Position numbers and translations under genes: made by a program. Below, piece after piece: positions 1-12,247 of a stretch of 64,000 nt of DNA. The first letter of the stretch is position 1, and every line of letters begins with the position of its first letter. The stretch comes from Leuctra nigra (lineage: Eukaryota > Arthropoda > Insecta > Plecoptera > Leuctridae), in assembly GCA_934045905.1 (NCBI GenBank), contig OW203768.1, positions 8,460,316-8,524,315 on the forward strand, read 5' to 3'. The notes under the pieces were generated by a model. That model did not search any database. It was not told the DNA's origin and saw only the letters and a list, made by a program, of their open reading frames with translations.

Positions 1-206
1 TTTGTATATTTTTTCACAAGTGGGACATTGCAGTGGGTTGAAATTATCAGATACAATCGCAGGCTGTCGGTTGCAGTTCACGATATGTTTGCGGAGTTCG
101 CTGCGATCTCTGAATTCAGATGAACATTCAGCACATTGGAAGAGCACTCTTGGCTGTCCTTCAACAGCATCAGAAGTTGAGGCGATGGGAGAAGACCATT
201 GTGACC
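1..206 (-). CDS. Zinc-finger exon 1, 5' part (cut by window edge)
   Basis: Transcribed leftwards; only the first part lies in the window. The acceptor AG is the complement of 207-208, giving tttcag then GG TCA CAA TGG, the phase used by every exon of the array. Visible are the lead (Ser-Gln-Trp-Ser-Ser-Pro, then the Ala-Ser-Thr-Ser-Asp-Ala-Val-Glu-Gly block), a complete first C2HC finger (CAEC...H-x3-C) and the start of a second (CPTC). No break is seen. The lead resembles exon 12, which also has Trp at the third position. It is predicted to encode a nuclear DNA-binding tail; that role is inferred from the finger type. Confidence 0.8.
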
Positions 207-791
207 CTGAAACATAAAGACATCTTACTTAGAATGATGTTGGAGAATATGTATTGCATTCTCGTATAGAAGTTTACGTCGATTTGTTGATATGTCAGCA
301 GCTATAAACAGTAGAGGAAAACCTACAAATTCAATGAAGTGCCGATATTATAATTTGTTGCCCACAAAGGGTAAGAAATGTAAAAAAGTAAAGTACACGT
401 AAAAGTAAAAGTACACTCCACAGATGTGGCCACACCTAGATGCAAACGAAACTCAAATGTGACAGATTATTGGATTCCCAGTATTGCAAGAAAGAAACTA
501 AAAGAACATTAGTAATTAGTTCTTCTTTTTTGAGGTATATAAATAAAAATTAACACAATTTAAAGACTTTACACTCAAGAATCAATTTTTAATGAGATAT
601 TTCGATTTTTTTTTACAAAAACCTTCATCAGTCATATAATCATATTACTTTAAAAGTAAAGTAATACTAAAAAGTAAAAATACTGTAAAGGGAACATCCT
701 TAAATTAAAATCAAGTAGAATATGGATTGATATGCAGGTTGAGTGTGGAAGCAGTAATGTAAAAAGTTATGATGACACATTAAATTATTAT
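207..791. other. Spacer upstream of exon 1
   Basis: AT-rich DNA, presumably intronic. The first 40 bases hold the pyrimidine-rich acceptor region of exon 1 and a tract (about 230-240) repeated upstream of exon 12. I see no open reading frame of note, no RNA gene and no clear repeat in the rest. Confidence 0.5.
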
Positions 792-793
792 TA

Positions 794-3700
794 GGGTAAG
801 ACGGGGGAATTGGGTGTAGGGGGTAATTGGGTGCAACTTTGCTTATTTGGCTATTATGAAAAAAGTGGCCTATGAACTAACTGGAATTTCTTCTGTAAAT
901 TTAATTGTTGGTTTTTACCTTATATTGTATATTTCAGTTATAGGGTAAGATTTGTATTAATTATAAAAACAATTATTTTAAAAATCTGCTCCAAATAAAG
1001 TTGTGTCAAACTGAAATTTCACTATGGTAACAGTGCCAATACCCCCAGCTGTGTGGAGCAACATGAGTTATTTTCAGTGCAAATGCCATCAAAGTAGATG
1101 CTAAAGCTATCAGTGATGTCAAAAATTATGTTAAAAATATAAGTGCCATAGAGGTATATTTATGAAAAAATATATAAAAACCTACCACCCAATTACCCCC
1201 ATGTGGGTAAATGGGTGGTTCAGATTAGTTTGAATGTTCCCTCCATATAAAAATAGTTGTCCATGTATTACCCAAGAATGCTCTGCAAACACACTTCAGC
1301 TTTACCCCCACATATACTGGCAAAGTTTTGGCGCCACAAAACCATCAAAACACATTGAAAGTCCTATTTAACCCTACTATTGTACTGCCGCCAGGCCGGC
1401 TGCGGCAGTGGATGGTTCTTTCGATTAAATAAACGGGATTTATTTAACGTCAATAAGCTGTGGCGTTCCTACATGCAAGCTAAACTGTATAGATTTGATC
1501 CCCTAGCTTTGGGTTCCTCTAATGCAAAGAAATATCTAAGTATTACTGATCATGCTATATTGGAATCAATGCTCAATTTACTGTGTTACCGTAAAGTTTT
1601 ACCCCATAAAAAACACTTCGTGTAAAAATACCAGCCAAGTCTCTTCTACAAAAAAAATATATGAAATCTAAAAATTCTGCACTGAAAAGTAATGATATCA
1701 AAAAATTTGCCAAGTCAAAACTTTATTTGAAAATCAAAAAATACTTGGCGCATCGTGTATATTAATAGCTTAGAAGTATAGGCCAGATATAAAATATACA
1801 TAATATATAAACACATATAGTATACCTATAATGCCCTAAAAAATCGATGCGCCAAGTATTTTTTGATTTTCAAATAAAGTTTTGACTTGGCAAATTTTTT
1901 GATATCATTACTTTTCAGTGCAGAATTTTTAGATTTCATATATTTTTTTTGTAGAAGAGACTTGGCTGGTATTTTTACACGAAGTGTTTTTATGGGGATA
2001 TCACTCCTTTTTTTAGTTTATTCTAACAATTTGTGACACATATGAAATGAACAATTACTAAATTATTTTCAAAAATCATCACCCTTTACAATTTGGTTAC
2101 TACTAATGAATAGCAGCGTATGGTCCTAAATAATTGCTTTAAATGATCTTTCATGAAGAATAGCAAAGGTTTCATTCCAATCAGTCAACCCAGTTCCGAG
2201 ATATGGCAACACTTCGGTTTTCAAAATGGCTGCTGAACTTTCTGCAATGCCACATAGAATTTATTTCTATAAATGATGTGTATCATTTTAAGCTTTCTGA
2301 ATATGTATTTATTGTATAGAAGGGAATTATAATAATTTATACATTTAATTGACGTCATTTCCGGTCTCATAAATAGGAAAATTCTATTTGTACTGTTCAT
2401 ATTCCATAGAGATGGCCTTCCGAATCGTTTGGCGCTAGTTTCATACCGATTTGTCTACCAGTTTTTGAGATATGACGTTACTTCCGGTTTAAAAATGGCG
2501 GCTGAAATCTCTGACCCCTTGAAGTATATTTTAAACATGATTACAATTTTATAAGCTGTCTCAAATAGTATATTTATTGCATCAAAATAAAAATTTGTGA
2601 GATTATTAAAATGTGTGACGTCATTTCCGGTTTAGGTATGGGAAACTGCAAATATTATTGATGATAATACATAAAGTTGACCGTCTAAATTGTTTTGCGC
2701 TGGTTTCGTTGAAATCTATTTAGCCGTTATTGAGATATGATGTCACTTCCGGTTTTAAAATGGCGGCTTCCGGTTGATTTATAACAAGTCACATGAGACG
2801 TCAAAAGTACATACGTTACATAAATATCAAAATAATCGGATCAACCTTTGTTGCCAAGAAGCCAATCGATGTATTTCAAATTTCATTACGTCATTTCCGG
2901 TTTCTTTAACATAATGTTTAGCCTTTTGCTACTTATAATGCATATAGATGACCGTCTGAATCGTTTGGCGCAATTTTCGTTCCAATCGGTCCAGCCGTTG
3001 ACGAGATATGACGTCACTTCTGGTTTCAAAATGGCGGCACAAAAAATTCATGGGGTGAAGGTTAAATCAGACGCCAAAAGTGCACACGTGGTAAAAATGT
3101 GGGATCAATCGGTTCAGCCGTTTAGGCTGTGGCCTGTTTACCGGATTTGAATTCCAGGAGACTACTACTACTGAGATTATTATTATTATTATTATTATTA
3201 TGAAAACCGCCCTAAAACACTGTTTTCACGGCCCTCTAGCGCGCAAAGGGCGTAACCTATTGTTCCCAAATTTGGTATATGTTGTAGGGTGGGCCATAGC
3301 TCGAAATTAAGATATATAGCAACAATGTGAGATTTTCCAATTTTAAGATCCAGTAGGCCGAAAATGCCACTTTGATGCTTACAGTAAAAGTGGGTTTGCT
3401 CCAGCCTTTTTAAATGAGTGTGTGCGCGCGCCGTACGACTTGGCTGGCGTGGAGCGACCGCTCCACTAGATTCACTTATTTTAGTATAATAACAAATATT
3501 CTACTTCCATGAAACTTCTCAGGATATATGAACATGTACTAAGGATCATATTTAACGTCGATTTATGCCTCAGTTACCAATCCAAATATTAATACAAGCA
3601 ATAAGCAAATGCGATGTAAAGTTTATTAACGCTTTGACTTCTTTCGTTGCACTGTCAGTAACTCCTGCATTTATGAACGAAATTCTAAACTGTAAGAAGC

Positions 3701-4012
3701 AAAGTTGCTCATTTTCACATTCTCTATCACCACCCAATTACCCCCAGCCTATAACATTAACACACACTGTGTTTTGGCTCTGTTTCATATATCCACCCAA
3801 TTACCCCCACTGGGGGTAATTGGGTGCTTTTTCCATTTAATTTATTTCATTTTTTCATTTTTAAGTCTATTTTTATTTAATCAAAAGAGATGTCTTCAAT
3901 ACATGATAAATGTACATTCCATAAGCCCTAATAATCTGGTTACTGTAGTTTAATTATTTCCCTGGGAATAAATGTTTGAAAAAACATACCACCCAATTCC
4001 CCCGTCTTACCC
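794..4012. mobile_element. 3.2 kb TA-flanked inverted-repeat DNA transposon (non-autonomous), interrupted
   Basis: The left end (GGGTAAGACGGGGGAATTGG, 794 on) and the right end (complement, to 4012) match over about 23 bases, and both are flanked by TA (792-793, 4013-4014), as in Tc1/mariner-type insertions. A motif close to ACCCAATTACCCCC recurs inside at about 1188, 3728 and 3796, with an inverted partner at 3810. A 1.9 kb composite element (1602-3469) is nested in it. The frame at 1380-1625 matches no family I know, and no transposase is recognisable. Confidence 0.7.
1602..3469 (+). mobile_element. Composite hairpin-ended element, copy A
   Basis: The head (1602-1997) is an inverted repeat with arms of about 155 bp, beginning CCCCATAAAAAACACTTCG. 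The core (2000-3200) holds degenerate repeats of a GACGTCACTTCCGGTTT-type motif and CAAAATGGCGGC, an ATT microsatellite (3178-3201) and a conserved block of about 270 bp. The tail ends in an 18-base palindrome (3449-3466) running into CTAG (3466-3469). GCCAAGT or its complement recurs in the head and just before the palindrome. No coding capacity is seen. The one-sided hairpin plus CTAG end and the lack of a target duplication recall Helitron-like elements, but the 5' end does not start with TC. Confidence 0.65.
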
Positions 4013-4294
4013 TATTTACTAGGACTATTTTACGAATCATGCACAGTTGTGTTTTAATAATTTGAAATATGACAATAAAGGACAATGCATAACCAACAGT
4101 CAACCAACATTATGGAATTCGTGTACATACTTTTGTTATGTGTTTCATATCTTAGCCCATCAGTCATCAGTTATGTGTAATGTATGTAATGTTCAGATTG
4201 TAAACAAAGTAAAAATAATAATATTGACTCCGAATACTATCTACAACTTCTTTTACATTGCAGTAAATGCCATAGCTGTGAAGACACTCACAGT

Positions 4295-4714
4295 CAAGGG
4301 CGTATCCAGGATGAAATTTCAGGGGGGGGGCAATACTAATATTTTGAAAAATCACAGTGGAAAACAGGGGGTTCGGGGGCGCAGCCCCCGAGAAAATGTT
4401 GGATTCATGTAGGTGCAATTTTGAATCGCAGTGTATAGCTATTTTTATAAATTACAAAATATCCAAAAATTAGTCTAAGAGGTTTATTGAACTCATTAAG
4501 ACATGCAAGTCCGGGGCGCATAGCCCCGGAAAGTTTTTGGAATTTTAACTCAATCATAATGATTTTGGAACGTTTTTGACATGTCTGTCTATTTTTAAGT
4601 AATTTTTTGCATTTTATTTTAAATGTGCTTATTTTCTTAGATGAAATCCTGATATTGGGAGAGGGGAGGGGGGGGGGGGCGTGGTCCCCCCCCCTGAAGT
4701 GAATACGCCAGCTT
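4295..4714. mobile_element. hAT-like MITE with 8-bp target duplication
   Basis: Target duplication CTCACAGT at 4287-4294 and 4715-4722. The left end, CAAGGGCGTATCCAGG, and the complement of the right end, starting CAAGCTGGCGTATTCAC, form imperfect inverted repeats. The interior carries G and C homopolymers next to both ends and no reading frame of note. An 8-bp duplication and ends starting CA fit the hAT superfamily. It sits 12 bp past the stop of exon 2 and therefore interrupts that exon's 3' untranslated region. Confidence 0.75.
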
Positions 4715-4726
4715 GCTCACAGTAGT

Positions 4727-5304
4727 TCAAGGTACACACGTTTTAACATGCCTCTTTAATGTATACAAATTCTTATATTGTTTCTGACATATCGTACATA
4801 TGAGGCGTTTGCCACATTCATGCTTTACATGATAATTAAGATTACTTCCATATTCAAACTGTCTATTGCATTTCTCACAGGCGTGAATCTTACCACAATC
4901 ATAATTAACATGTCTCACAAAAAGATGTTTATAATTAAACACTTTATTACAATTGCTGCATGTGTGTACTTTGCCACAATCATGTTTAACATGACTTTGA
5001 AGGCTACTCAGATTTTTGAATTTCTTACCGCACTTCTGACAAATAAGAGCTATTCCACATTCATTCTTTACAAGGTTATCCTGATTACGTTTATGTTTGA
5101 ATATTTTTCCACATTTGGGACTTTGCAGTGGGTTGATATTATCAGGCTCGATCGCAGGCTCTCGGTTGCAGTTCACGACATGTTTGCGGAGTTCGCTGCG
5201 ATCTCTGAATTCAGCCGAACATTCAAAACATTCGAAGAACACTCTTGGATGTCCTTCAACAGCATCAGAAGTTGAGGCGATGGGAGAAGACAATTCTTGT
5301 GACA
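4727..5304 (-). CDS. Zinc-finger exon 2 (six fingers, one degenerate)
   Basis: Acceptor tttcag at 5305-5310, then TG TCA CAA GAA, and an open frame to the stop at 4727. Fingers start near residues 26, 62, 89, 116, 143 and 170, with a 27-residue period. Finger 2 is damaged: Ser replaces its first Cys and its His is lost. Predicted contact residues (helix -1, 2, 3, 6) are DSEK, degenerate, NSSS, YHLR, YSNY and NYTR. The tail reads Thr-Cys-Val-Pro. It is among the most divergent members and belongs to neither main clade. The product would be a nuclear DNA-binding C-terminus (inference). Confidence 0.82.
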
Positions 5305-5418
5305 CTGAAACAAAGAAATGAGTTAGTTGGAGTGATTTTGTGGCTTTGCATTTACGTGCTGTGAATTGTCATGATGATCCGGGATGATCCGTGCTGTGCT
5401 GTGAATATTTGTCTACGT

Positions 5419-6389
5419 ACTAGGAAAACGCTCTGTGTAACGCGTTGATGAGCGAGCACGGAAACGCGCAACACCTTGAACCGAAATTCTGTCTTTCGAA
5501 TTCGAAAATGTCATTAAAAGCCAATAATTTTTGAATTTCGTCACAGACTTGTATAAAAATATCCAAACACTCCTTAAATATTGGTCCAAATAACTATGCA
5601 AAGTTTTAAGTTGATCGATTGAACCTTTTGATTGAACGGTTCCGTGTTAATTTTCAAAAATCACAGGATCTCCTTCAAAAAATATACATGGGACCACTCA
5701 TATGATATAAGTGTGTCTACAGCTTTGGAACAGTATGTCGATCATCCCTACGCTTATACCATCCCGCCATACAACGGAGCGCTGGTATACCACTGTACGA
5801 TCTCTGTTGTATGGCGGGATGGTATAAGCGTAGGGATGATCGACATACATTTCCAAAGCCATACACAATATCAAATCGAGTGTTGAACGGTCATTATTAG
5901 TTTCATTGCGTTTGAAAGTTTCTGCTCTAACTACCTTGCCTTGAACTGAAGATTCGAAGTCGCCGTGAATATGACAGCCAACACGCAAAATGTCCCTAAA
6001 ATGACAAAAACTTTTGAAAATAACGACAGATTAGACTGAAAATTGGCAAAAATACCTTAAATGTTGGTACCAATGACCATGCGAAGTTTTTAGTTGGTCG
6101 GTCAATCGGTTCTAGTTTAAATTTCAAAAATCACAGGAAAAATGGTTTCAAATTTTAACCAATGGGATAATTTGGCTGAAACTTTGTATGATTGGGTAAA
6201 ATATTGGTTGCAATGACTTAGCTAAATTTCAAATTGATCGGAGCAACCAATCGAAAGATATTTTTTTTAAAACTTGAACCAATCACAGGAGCCCGTTCAA
6301 AAACGATCCCAGGGACCGCATAGATTACGTTAGCATATGTGCAAAGTTTCAGATCGATTGGTTGTGCGGTTTAACCTGGGCTGTGCGGA

Positions 6390-6423
<34 letters not shown>

Positions 6424-6480
6424 ACACAGAGAAAGTGCCATAAGAGTACCGTGGTGACGCTCGCTACGCTCGCTCAATTA
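5419..6480. mobile_element. Interspersed repeat E, copy 1 (with hairpin insertion)
   Basis: Begins ACTAGGAAAACGCTC and ends with an A-rich tract and CGCTCGCTACGCTCGCTCA. The middle is built from variants of one phrase (a CAATGACCATGC-like core, then AAGTTTTAAGTTGATCG). No protein domain is seen, so it is probably non-autonomous; the class is unknown to me. A 142-bp palindromic insertion (5721-5862) is present here but absent from the other copies. Confidence 0.65.
5721..5862. repeat. Foldback insertion with 54-nt arms
   Basis: Arms 5722-5775 and 5806-5859 are complementary with two mismatches, around a 30-nt spacer. The sister repeats (for example copy 5) read straight through this point, so the segment is an insertion, apparently with an AC duplication. 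Its transcript would form a near-perfect hairpin. It could be a tiny foldback MITE or an inverted duplication. Confidence 0.75.
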
Positions 6481-6522
6481 TTCAGAAACTGCAAAGAATT
6501 AACATAAATGTCTCGTGTTATA

Positions 6523-7440
6523 CACTAGGAAAACGCTCTGTGTAACGCGTTGATGAGCGAGCACGGATACACGCAACACCTCGAACCGAAATTATGTCTA
6601 TCGAATGTCATTAAAAGCCAATAATTCTTCAGTTTCGTCACATACTTGTATAAAAATCTCCAAAATCTCCAAAAATATTGGTGCCAATCCTTGCTAAGTT
6701 TTAAGTTGATCGATTAAACCTTTATGATTGAACGGTTCCTTGTTAATTTTCAAAAATCACAGGATCTCGTCAAAAAATATACCTGGGACCACCCATATGA
6801 TGTAGTGTGTGTACACAATATCAGATCAATCTGTTGAACGGTCATTATTAGTTTCATATCGTTTAAAACTTTCTGCTCTAACTACCTTGCCTTGAACTGA
6901 AGATTCGAAGTCGCCGTGAATTTGACAGCCAACACGCAAAATGTCCCTAAAATGAAAAAAACTTTTGAAAATAACGACAGATTAGAGTGAAAATTGTCAA
7001 AAATACCTTAAATGTTGGTACCAATGACCATGCGAAGTTTTTAGTTGGTCGGTCAATCGGTTCCAGTTTAAATTTCAAAAATCACAGGAAAAATGGTTTC
7101 AAATTTGAACCAATTGGAGGATTTGGCTGAATTTTTTTTTGATTGGGTACAATGTTGGTTGCAATGACTTTGCTAAATTTCAAATTGATCGAACCAACCA
7201 ATCGAAAGATAATTTTTATAAAATTTGAACCAATCACAGGATCCCGTTCAGAAAAGATCCCAGGGATCGCATAGATTACGTTAGTATGTGTACAAAATTT
7301 CAGATCGATTGGTTGTGCGGTTTGACCTGGGCAGTGCAGGCAAAAAAACAAAAACAAACAAACAAACAAACAAAAAAAAACACACACAGAGAAAGTGCCA
7401 TAAGAGTACCGTGGTGACGCTCGCTACGCTCGCTCAATCA
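6523..7440. mobile_element. Interspersed repeat E, copy 2
   Basis: The same ACTAGGAAAACGCTC start and CGCTCGCTACGCTCGCTCA end as copy 1, some 40 bp further on. It lacks the 142-bp hairpin insertion. The A-rich tract near its end includes an (AAAC)n run at about 7345-7372. The frame on the minus strand at 7082-7387 is a by-product of that tract. Confidence 0.65.
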
Positions 7441-7620
7441 ATACCCTGATTTATTTCATTAACTGTCTTACATCAATACTGCCATAAATAAATGCACATC
7501 TTTATATCTAAATATAGTTTATTGTCTTATCAAGTGAGTGAGGCGAAATTTAATGAACACAGAGCACAAAGAGACGAAGAATACGACAAATAAAAGTATT
7601 TCATTATTAAGTTGGTATTA

Positions 7621-7908
7621 CACTGAGTTGCAACCCGTGGCTGGAACCCTCGTATGGTAAACTTTTGTTGCAAAAAGAGGCAAAAGCCTATCACACGCAA
7701 GGGTTTGGAATGATGTTGGTTGGTTCACAATTGACACTCTGGGTTGCGCAGAAAGCACTGTTTCCGGTTCCGGTTACTCACCATATTAGGTCAGTTCTGT
7801 CTAACTGTCAGAATAGAGAATTCACTATTTTTCAAACCAACTAGTGGGTTGACATGTGTTGACATGTGTCTGCACATGCGCGGTCATGTACACGGTTTGC
7901 AACACAGT
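7621..7908. mobile_element. Putative MITE with short inverted repeats
   Basis: ACTGAGTTGCAACCCGTG at 7622 is mirrored by the complement of ACTGTGTTGCAAACCGTG, ending at 7908. No clear target duplication or reading frame is seen. The surrounding AT-rich DNA offers no empty site for comparison. Confidence 0.4.
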
Positions 7909-7942
7909 ATTATTATTTTTTAATTCAACATAATTTATTCCA

Positions 7943-8134
7943 GCTGGATTCACAAAAGTGTGTATTATAGTTTGTATAGTTTGTCACTAGAACTACCAAT
8001 ATCTCTATATTATAACTTAGTATGTTATGGTGTACATGGGGATTTTTAAAATTAAACTCATCCAATTAATTAAATATACACTGGTATCATGGTTATTAAT
8101 TTGCCATCAATTTATACTTGTTTGTGAATCCAGC
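7943..8134. mobile_element. Putative MITE, about 190 bp
   Basis: The left end GCTGGATTCACAAA and the right end TTTGTGAATCCAGC are inverted repeats; similarity continues imperfectly inwards. No coding capacity and no clear target duplication. Confidence 0.45.
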
Positions 8135-9709
8135 CCCAGTTACATAGAAGACTGACTACCTAATACCAAAGATGAGCTAATACCTACCTAACACAATAAT
8201 GATTATATTAATTATAAACATTTTGAAAATCATGCAAACAATGCAATGACATGACTGCAAGATTCAAGTTTCTTTATTTATATTTTATACAGACTTGAGC
8301 AAGTGTAAATATAGAAGAGATGAAGCATAAACCCAGTAAATAGTAAAAATAAACAATACTTTGTTCAAAATGGCTTACGTATATAACCAGTACAAATATT
8401 AGACTGAGAGCAATCCATTTAGCAATCTAAAGTGGGTCTACAGGTATTCATGTCACAGACTGAAATCCAGTATTTACCATGAAGAGCCACCATAGTAAAT
8501 TGTCTTGTAATAAAGAAGCGAGAACGTAAGACGGCGATATATTCTTGCCTTTTATGCTTAAACCTTTTGGAGATATCCAACATAAACATAATTTTATTTA
8601 TTATTTTGTTCACTGAGAACAACAATTTGAAATTTGAAATTGTTTATTGCTCGTATTATGATGTATAATAAAACCGATTTAACATGGTTGAGAATCTGCG
8701 AAAATTTGACCAGAGGAATACTGCAGTGTAGTTTTTTAATATTGCTCTGTGGATTACTGACAGAGTGGGTTGTGGATTCAACCCTCAACCCAGAATTTCA
8801 CACCATATGTCAAGTCGATTGCGCAATCGCATAATATAAATTACAATTGTATGTATTTATTTATGTGTATAATAATACTCCACAAAGGGACACAATGAAC
8901 ATACAAAACAACCACAATTCATTTCATAATTATGAAAATCTAACAGATAATATTAATCAATAAAATAGGTTTACAGAAAAGGAAAAAGATCAAGAATCCC
9001 TACAACCTGAATACAAACCTAATCTAGACTTGAACCAAACGCATGGTCTATAAAAGTGGACCTAATGTTTTAATTTCATTAATGTCTTATGATCTACAAT
9101 AATTAACGTAGCCTATAAAACACATACGAGACTTGCAGTGCCGTTATATTATGTCCCTTCCAACTTTTTGGTGAATTATGATTCCAATGTATCTCCCTTG
9201 AAACACTGGGCGGAAAAAATCGTAATTCACAAATACATGAAATAATATGCACAGGCGGATTGGCACTTGTTTGTAAAATACACAATATGGTACTATTTGT
9301 TTCTATTGTTTCAATTTCTTATCATATCATTAGCTACTCTGAATGTGATAGTCACAGTTCGGACGGAATGTGTAGCTGAGAGCAACTGTCCAACTCTGCA
9401 CAGTAAGAGCCAAGTATAGTCAAGTGCTTCCTCCATTCAAGCCACTACCACTCCACAGGAAAAACAAATCCCACATTTTAAATCAATCTTAAGCTTTAAT
9501 TCTACTTTTGCATGGGGTACAGAGAGGTAATGTTTTAATTGTTTTATCGTATATTTAAATACAGTTATGAAAGAAAAGAAAGATATTAAAAAAGAAATAC
9601 AAAATGTGGTACCTACAACAAATAAAATAGGAAGTAAAATCAATAAATACAATTATTTTTTATTACTTATTCACTGAGTCATGTTGCAGCTTCCCTATAG
9701 GCTGAAAAC
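8135..9709. other. Spacer downstream of exon 3
   Basis: AT-rich DNA with only short frames and no domain I recognise. A TTTATT on the plus strand near 9657, which is AATAAA on the minus strand, lies about 50 bp past the stop of exon 3 and is a plausible polyadenylation signal. Nothing else stands out. Confidence 0.45.
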
Positions 9710-10209
9710 TTACATAATACATTTGCTAACATGATACTTATATGAACCAAAATGTTTATATTCCTTATTACATTTTTCACAAATGTGAACTTTGCCACAG
9801 TCATGTTTGACATGACTTTTAAGATGAGTAATACCGTTGAACTTTTTCCCACACTTCTGACAAACTAGAAGTTTACCACACTCATGCCTAGCATGCCTCA
9901 CAAGATGATTCTTATATTTAAATGTTTTACTACACATATCACACGTGTGGATCTCCCCACAATCATGCTTCAGATGCGTATGCAGTAGAACTCGATGCGT
10001 GTATATTTTCCCACATTGAGGACACTGAAGTGGATTGATGTCACGATCAAACACAATCGGGAACTCGCGATTGCAACCATGTGCCAGATGTTTGCGAAGT
10101 TCGCCCCGATCTCCGAACTCACTCGAGCATTCAGCACATTGGAACAGCACACTCGGATGTCCTCCAACAGCAGAAGAAGTTGAGGCGGTGGAATGAAGCC
10201 ATTGTGGCA
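9710..10209 (-). CDS. Zinc-finger exon 3 (five fingers)
   Basis: Acceptor tttcag at 10210-10215, then TG CCA CAA TGG, open to the stop at 9710. It is divergent: the lead reads Thr-Ala-Ser-Thr-Ser-Ser-Ala-Val-Gly-Gly, and the first finger ends His-Leu-Ala-His-Gly-Cys with H-x4-C instead of the usual H-x3-C. Contact positions run DGEK, HVLT, YNHR, GTHS, HGSY. The tail is Lys-Cys-Ile-Met. All cysteine and histidine ligands are intact. It is likely an older branch of the family than the A and B cassettes. Confidence 0.82.
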
Positions 10210-11210
10210 CTGAAACATACAGAAAGTGATGTTGAAGAATGTGGCTATGTTAATCTTGTTCGATTTATATTTCATCCATAAACCGAGAAATATAACCAAA
10301 ATGTACAAAGTGTCAATGTCATTTACATGCTCTCTGTGTTAAATGTCCACCACACAGTGCGAATATAGGAATAGTTTGCATCAATATCATCTAAATTCAT
10401 GCAACTGCAACCATGACATACGAAGTATACATTGATCGTGGGATCATAATGACATAATAATTTTATAGGGTTTTAAGGAAGTAACATACTATTTCCAATG
10501 TATAATATGTAAGGAAATCTCACAATGATACATTCTTAATATCTGTATTTTATTAGTATAAGCTACATGTGGAATATTTTGTTATTCAACACAGTCGTTG
10601 ATAAATGTAAGTTGAGGCACAGTTCTGGAAAGTTTAAGTAGAGTTGATGTGAATAACCGACAGACTTCACAAATGTGTCAATCATAGTTATACATACTCT
10701 TTGTGGTAGACCACAACTGGTATAGAAACTGGTTCACTAAGCACGTGAACGAAAATAATATCTCAGAGAACGAAAATAAATTGTGTATATTTTCTAATGG
10801 AACATACGACAGCCACAATGTGATGAGTGACGACTTACGTAATAGTCTTTTACCTACTCACAGAATTAAAACAGAATAAGATTTAATTTTTTTTTTATGA
10901 ATTGGACAATTCATGGAATCGAACATATTAGAGGAAGCTACCGATAATAATTACAATTTGAAATAGAATAATGTACAGGCCAATGCCAGTAATATGATTC
11001 AACTTCTATTCTACCAAGAAGCAAAACAAAACTTTAAATCATTCGCAACTATTTGTGATAACAAATGATACAATGTCATACCTTACTTTCTATAATTTTA
11101 ATTACGAGTCACACGATTCAATATGTCTATTAAATGTTCGAACCTCATTATATTGTATATTATATTTCTCACGTGTTCTCGCAGCTTGCCATTAATTTAT
11201 TATTTATTTT
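10210..11210. other. Spacer between exons 3 and 4
   Basis: AT-rich DNA without a supported gene. The first 50 bases hold the acceptor region of exon 3. I see no transposon ends and no RNA gene. TTTATTTT near 11200 could serve as a distant AATAAA for exon 4. Confidence 0.4.
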
Positions 11211-11620
11211 AAACACACATAAACCCACCCACAAACACATAAACCCACCCACAAACACACAAACCCACCCACAAACACATAAACCCACCCACAAACACAC
11301 AAACCCACCCACAAACACATAAACCCACCCACAAACACATAAACCCACCCACAAACACATAAACCCACCCACAAACACACAAACCCACCCACAAACACAT
11401 AAACCCACCCACAAACACATAAACCCACCCACAAACACATAAACCCACCCACAAACACACAAACCCACCCACAAACACATAAACCCACCCACAAACACAC
11501 AAACCCACCCACAAACACACAAACCCACCCACAAACACATAAACCCACCCACAAACACACAAACCCACCCACAAACACACAAACCCACCCACAAACACAT
11601 AAACCCACCCACACACCCAT
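11211..11620. repeat. 20-bp minisatellite, about 20 units
   Basis: A unit equivalent to CACATAAACCCACCCACAAA is repeated about 20 times. It has two alleles differing by one base (CACAT or CACAC), intermixed without a strict higher order. All three minus frames stay open across it only because the unit lacks stops, so the long Val-Cys-Gly-Trp repeats are not a gene. It lies downstream of exon 4. Confidence 0.9.
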
Positions 11621-11751
11621 ACAGACAAATATAATACATAATACTCTTCATGCATTCACAGGCAGAGGGGAGAGAGCGAAGACTAGCTACAACTTGTGAT
11701 CCACGATCAAAATGTCATTCATGTATCGCTTTAAACTCTTAACGGCATTTC

Positions 11752-12247
11752 TCACCTACAATTGCGTTTCAGATGGCGTTGAAGATGAGCTATTCTTTTA
11801 AACTTGTGACCGCAATTATGACAAACTATCTCTTGACCACATTCATAAGTAACATGGCTCACAAGAAAATGTCTACTTTGAAACTGTTTATTACATTTCT
11901 CACATGTGTGTACTTTCCCACAATTATGTTTACATGACTTTGAAGATGACTTCTTCCGTTAAACTCTTTATAACACTTATTACAAAACAGAACTTTGCCA
12001 CACTCATGCTTGACATGAGTATTTAGATGCTTCTTATGTTTGTATATTTTTCCACATTTGGGACATTGCAGTGGGTTGATTTTATCAGGCGCAGTCGCAG
12101 GCTCTAGGTTGCAGTTCACGATATGTTTGCGGATTTCGCTGCGATCTCTGAATTCAGCTGAGCAATCGAAACATTGGAAGAACACTCTTGGCTGTCCTTC
12201 AACAGCATCAGAAGTTGAGGCGATGGGAGAAGACAATTCTTGTGGCA
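11752..12247 (-). pseudogene. Zinc-finger exon 4, frameshifted
   Basis: Acceptor tttcag at 12248-12253 and a normal lead. Fingers 1-3 are intact (DSEK, HKHT, GSHS). One A is missing in the codons before the third finger's last ligands, at about 11927-11932, so the frame runs into nonsense ending at 11859. The other frame continues the homology through two more complete fingers (SHFS, RAHR) to a stop at 11752-11754. It is either a decayed exon or a single-base assembly error; the otherwise clean 3' half suggests the break is recent. Confidence 0.75.

Noticed and set aside
1380..1625. Plus-strand frame of 81 codons with a Cys-rich start
   Set aside because: It lies in the broken transposon and runs into the head of the nested composite element; no recognisable family.
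1602..1997. Treating the 395-bp inverted-repeat head as an independent MITE
   Set aside because: In all four copies it adjoins the same core and tail, and its outer end is the outer end of the whole element, so it is a module of the composite.
1602..3469. Calling the composite elements canonical Helitrons
   Set aside because: The start is not TC, the base after CTAG is A in every copy rather than T, and no Rep/helicase is present; only a resemblance is claimed.
11169..11655. Three overlapping long frames of Val-Cys-Gly-Trp repeats on the minus strand
   Set aside because: They are read through a 20-bp minisatellite that lacks stops in all three frames; no non-repetitive coding sequence is attached.
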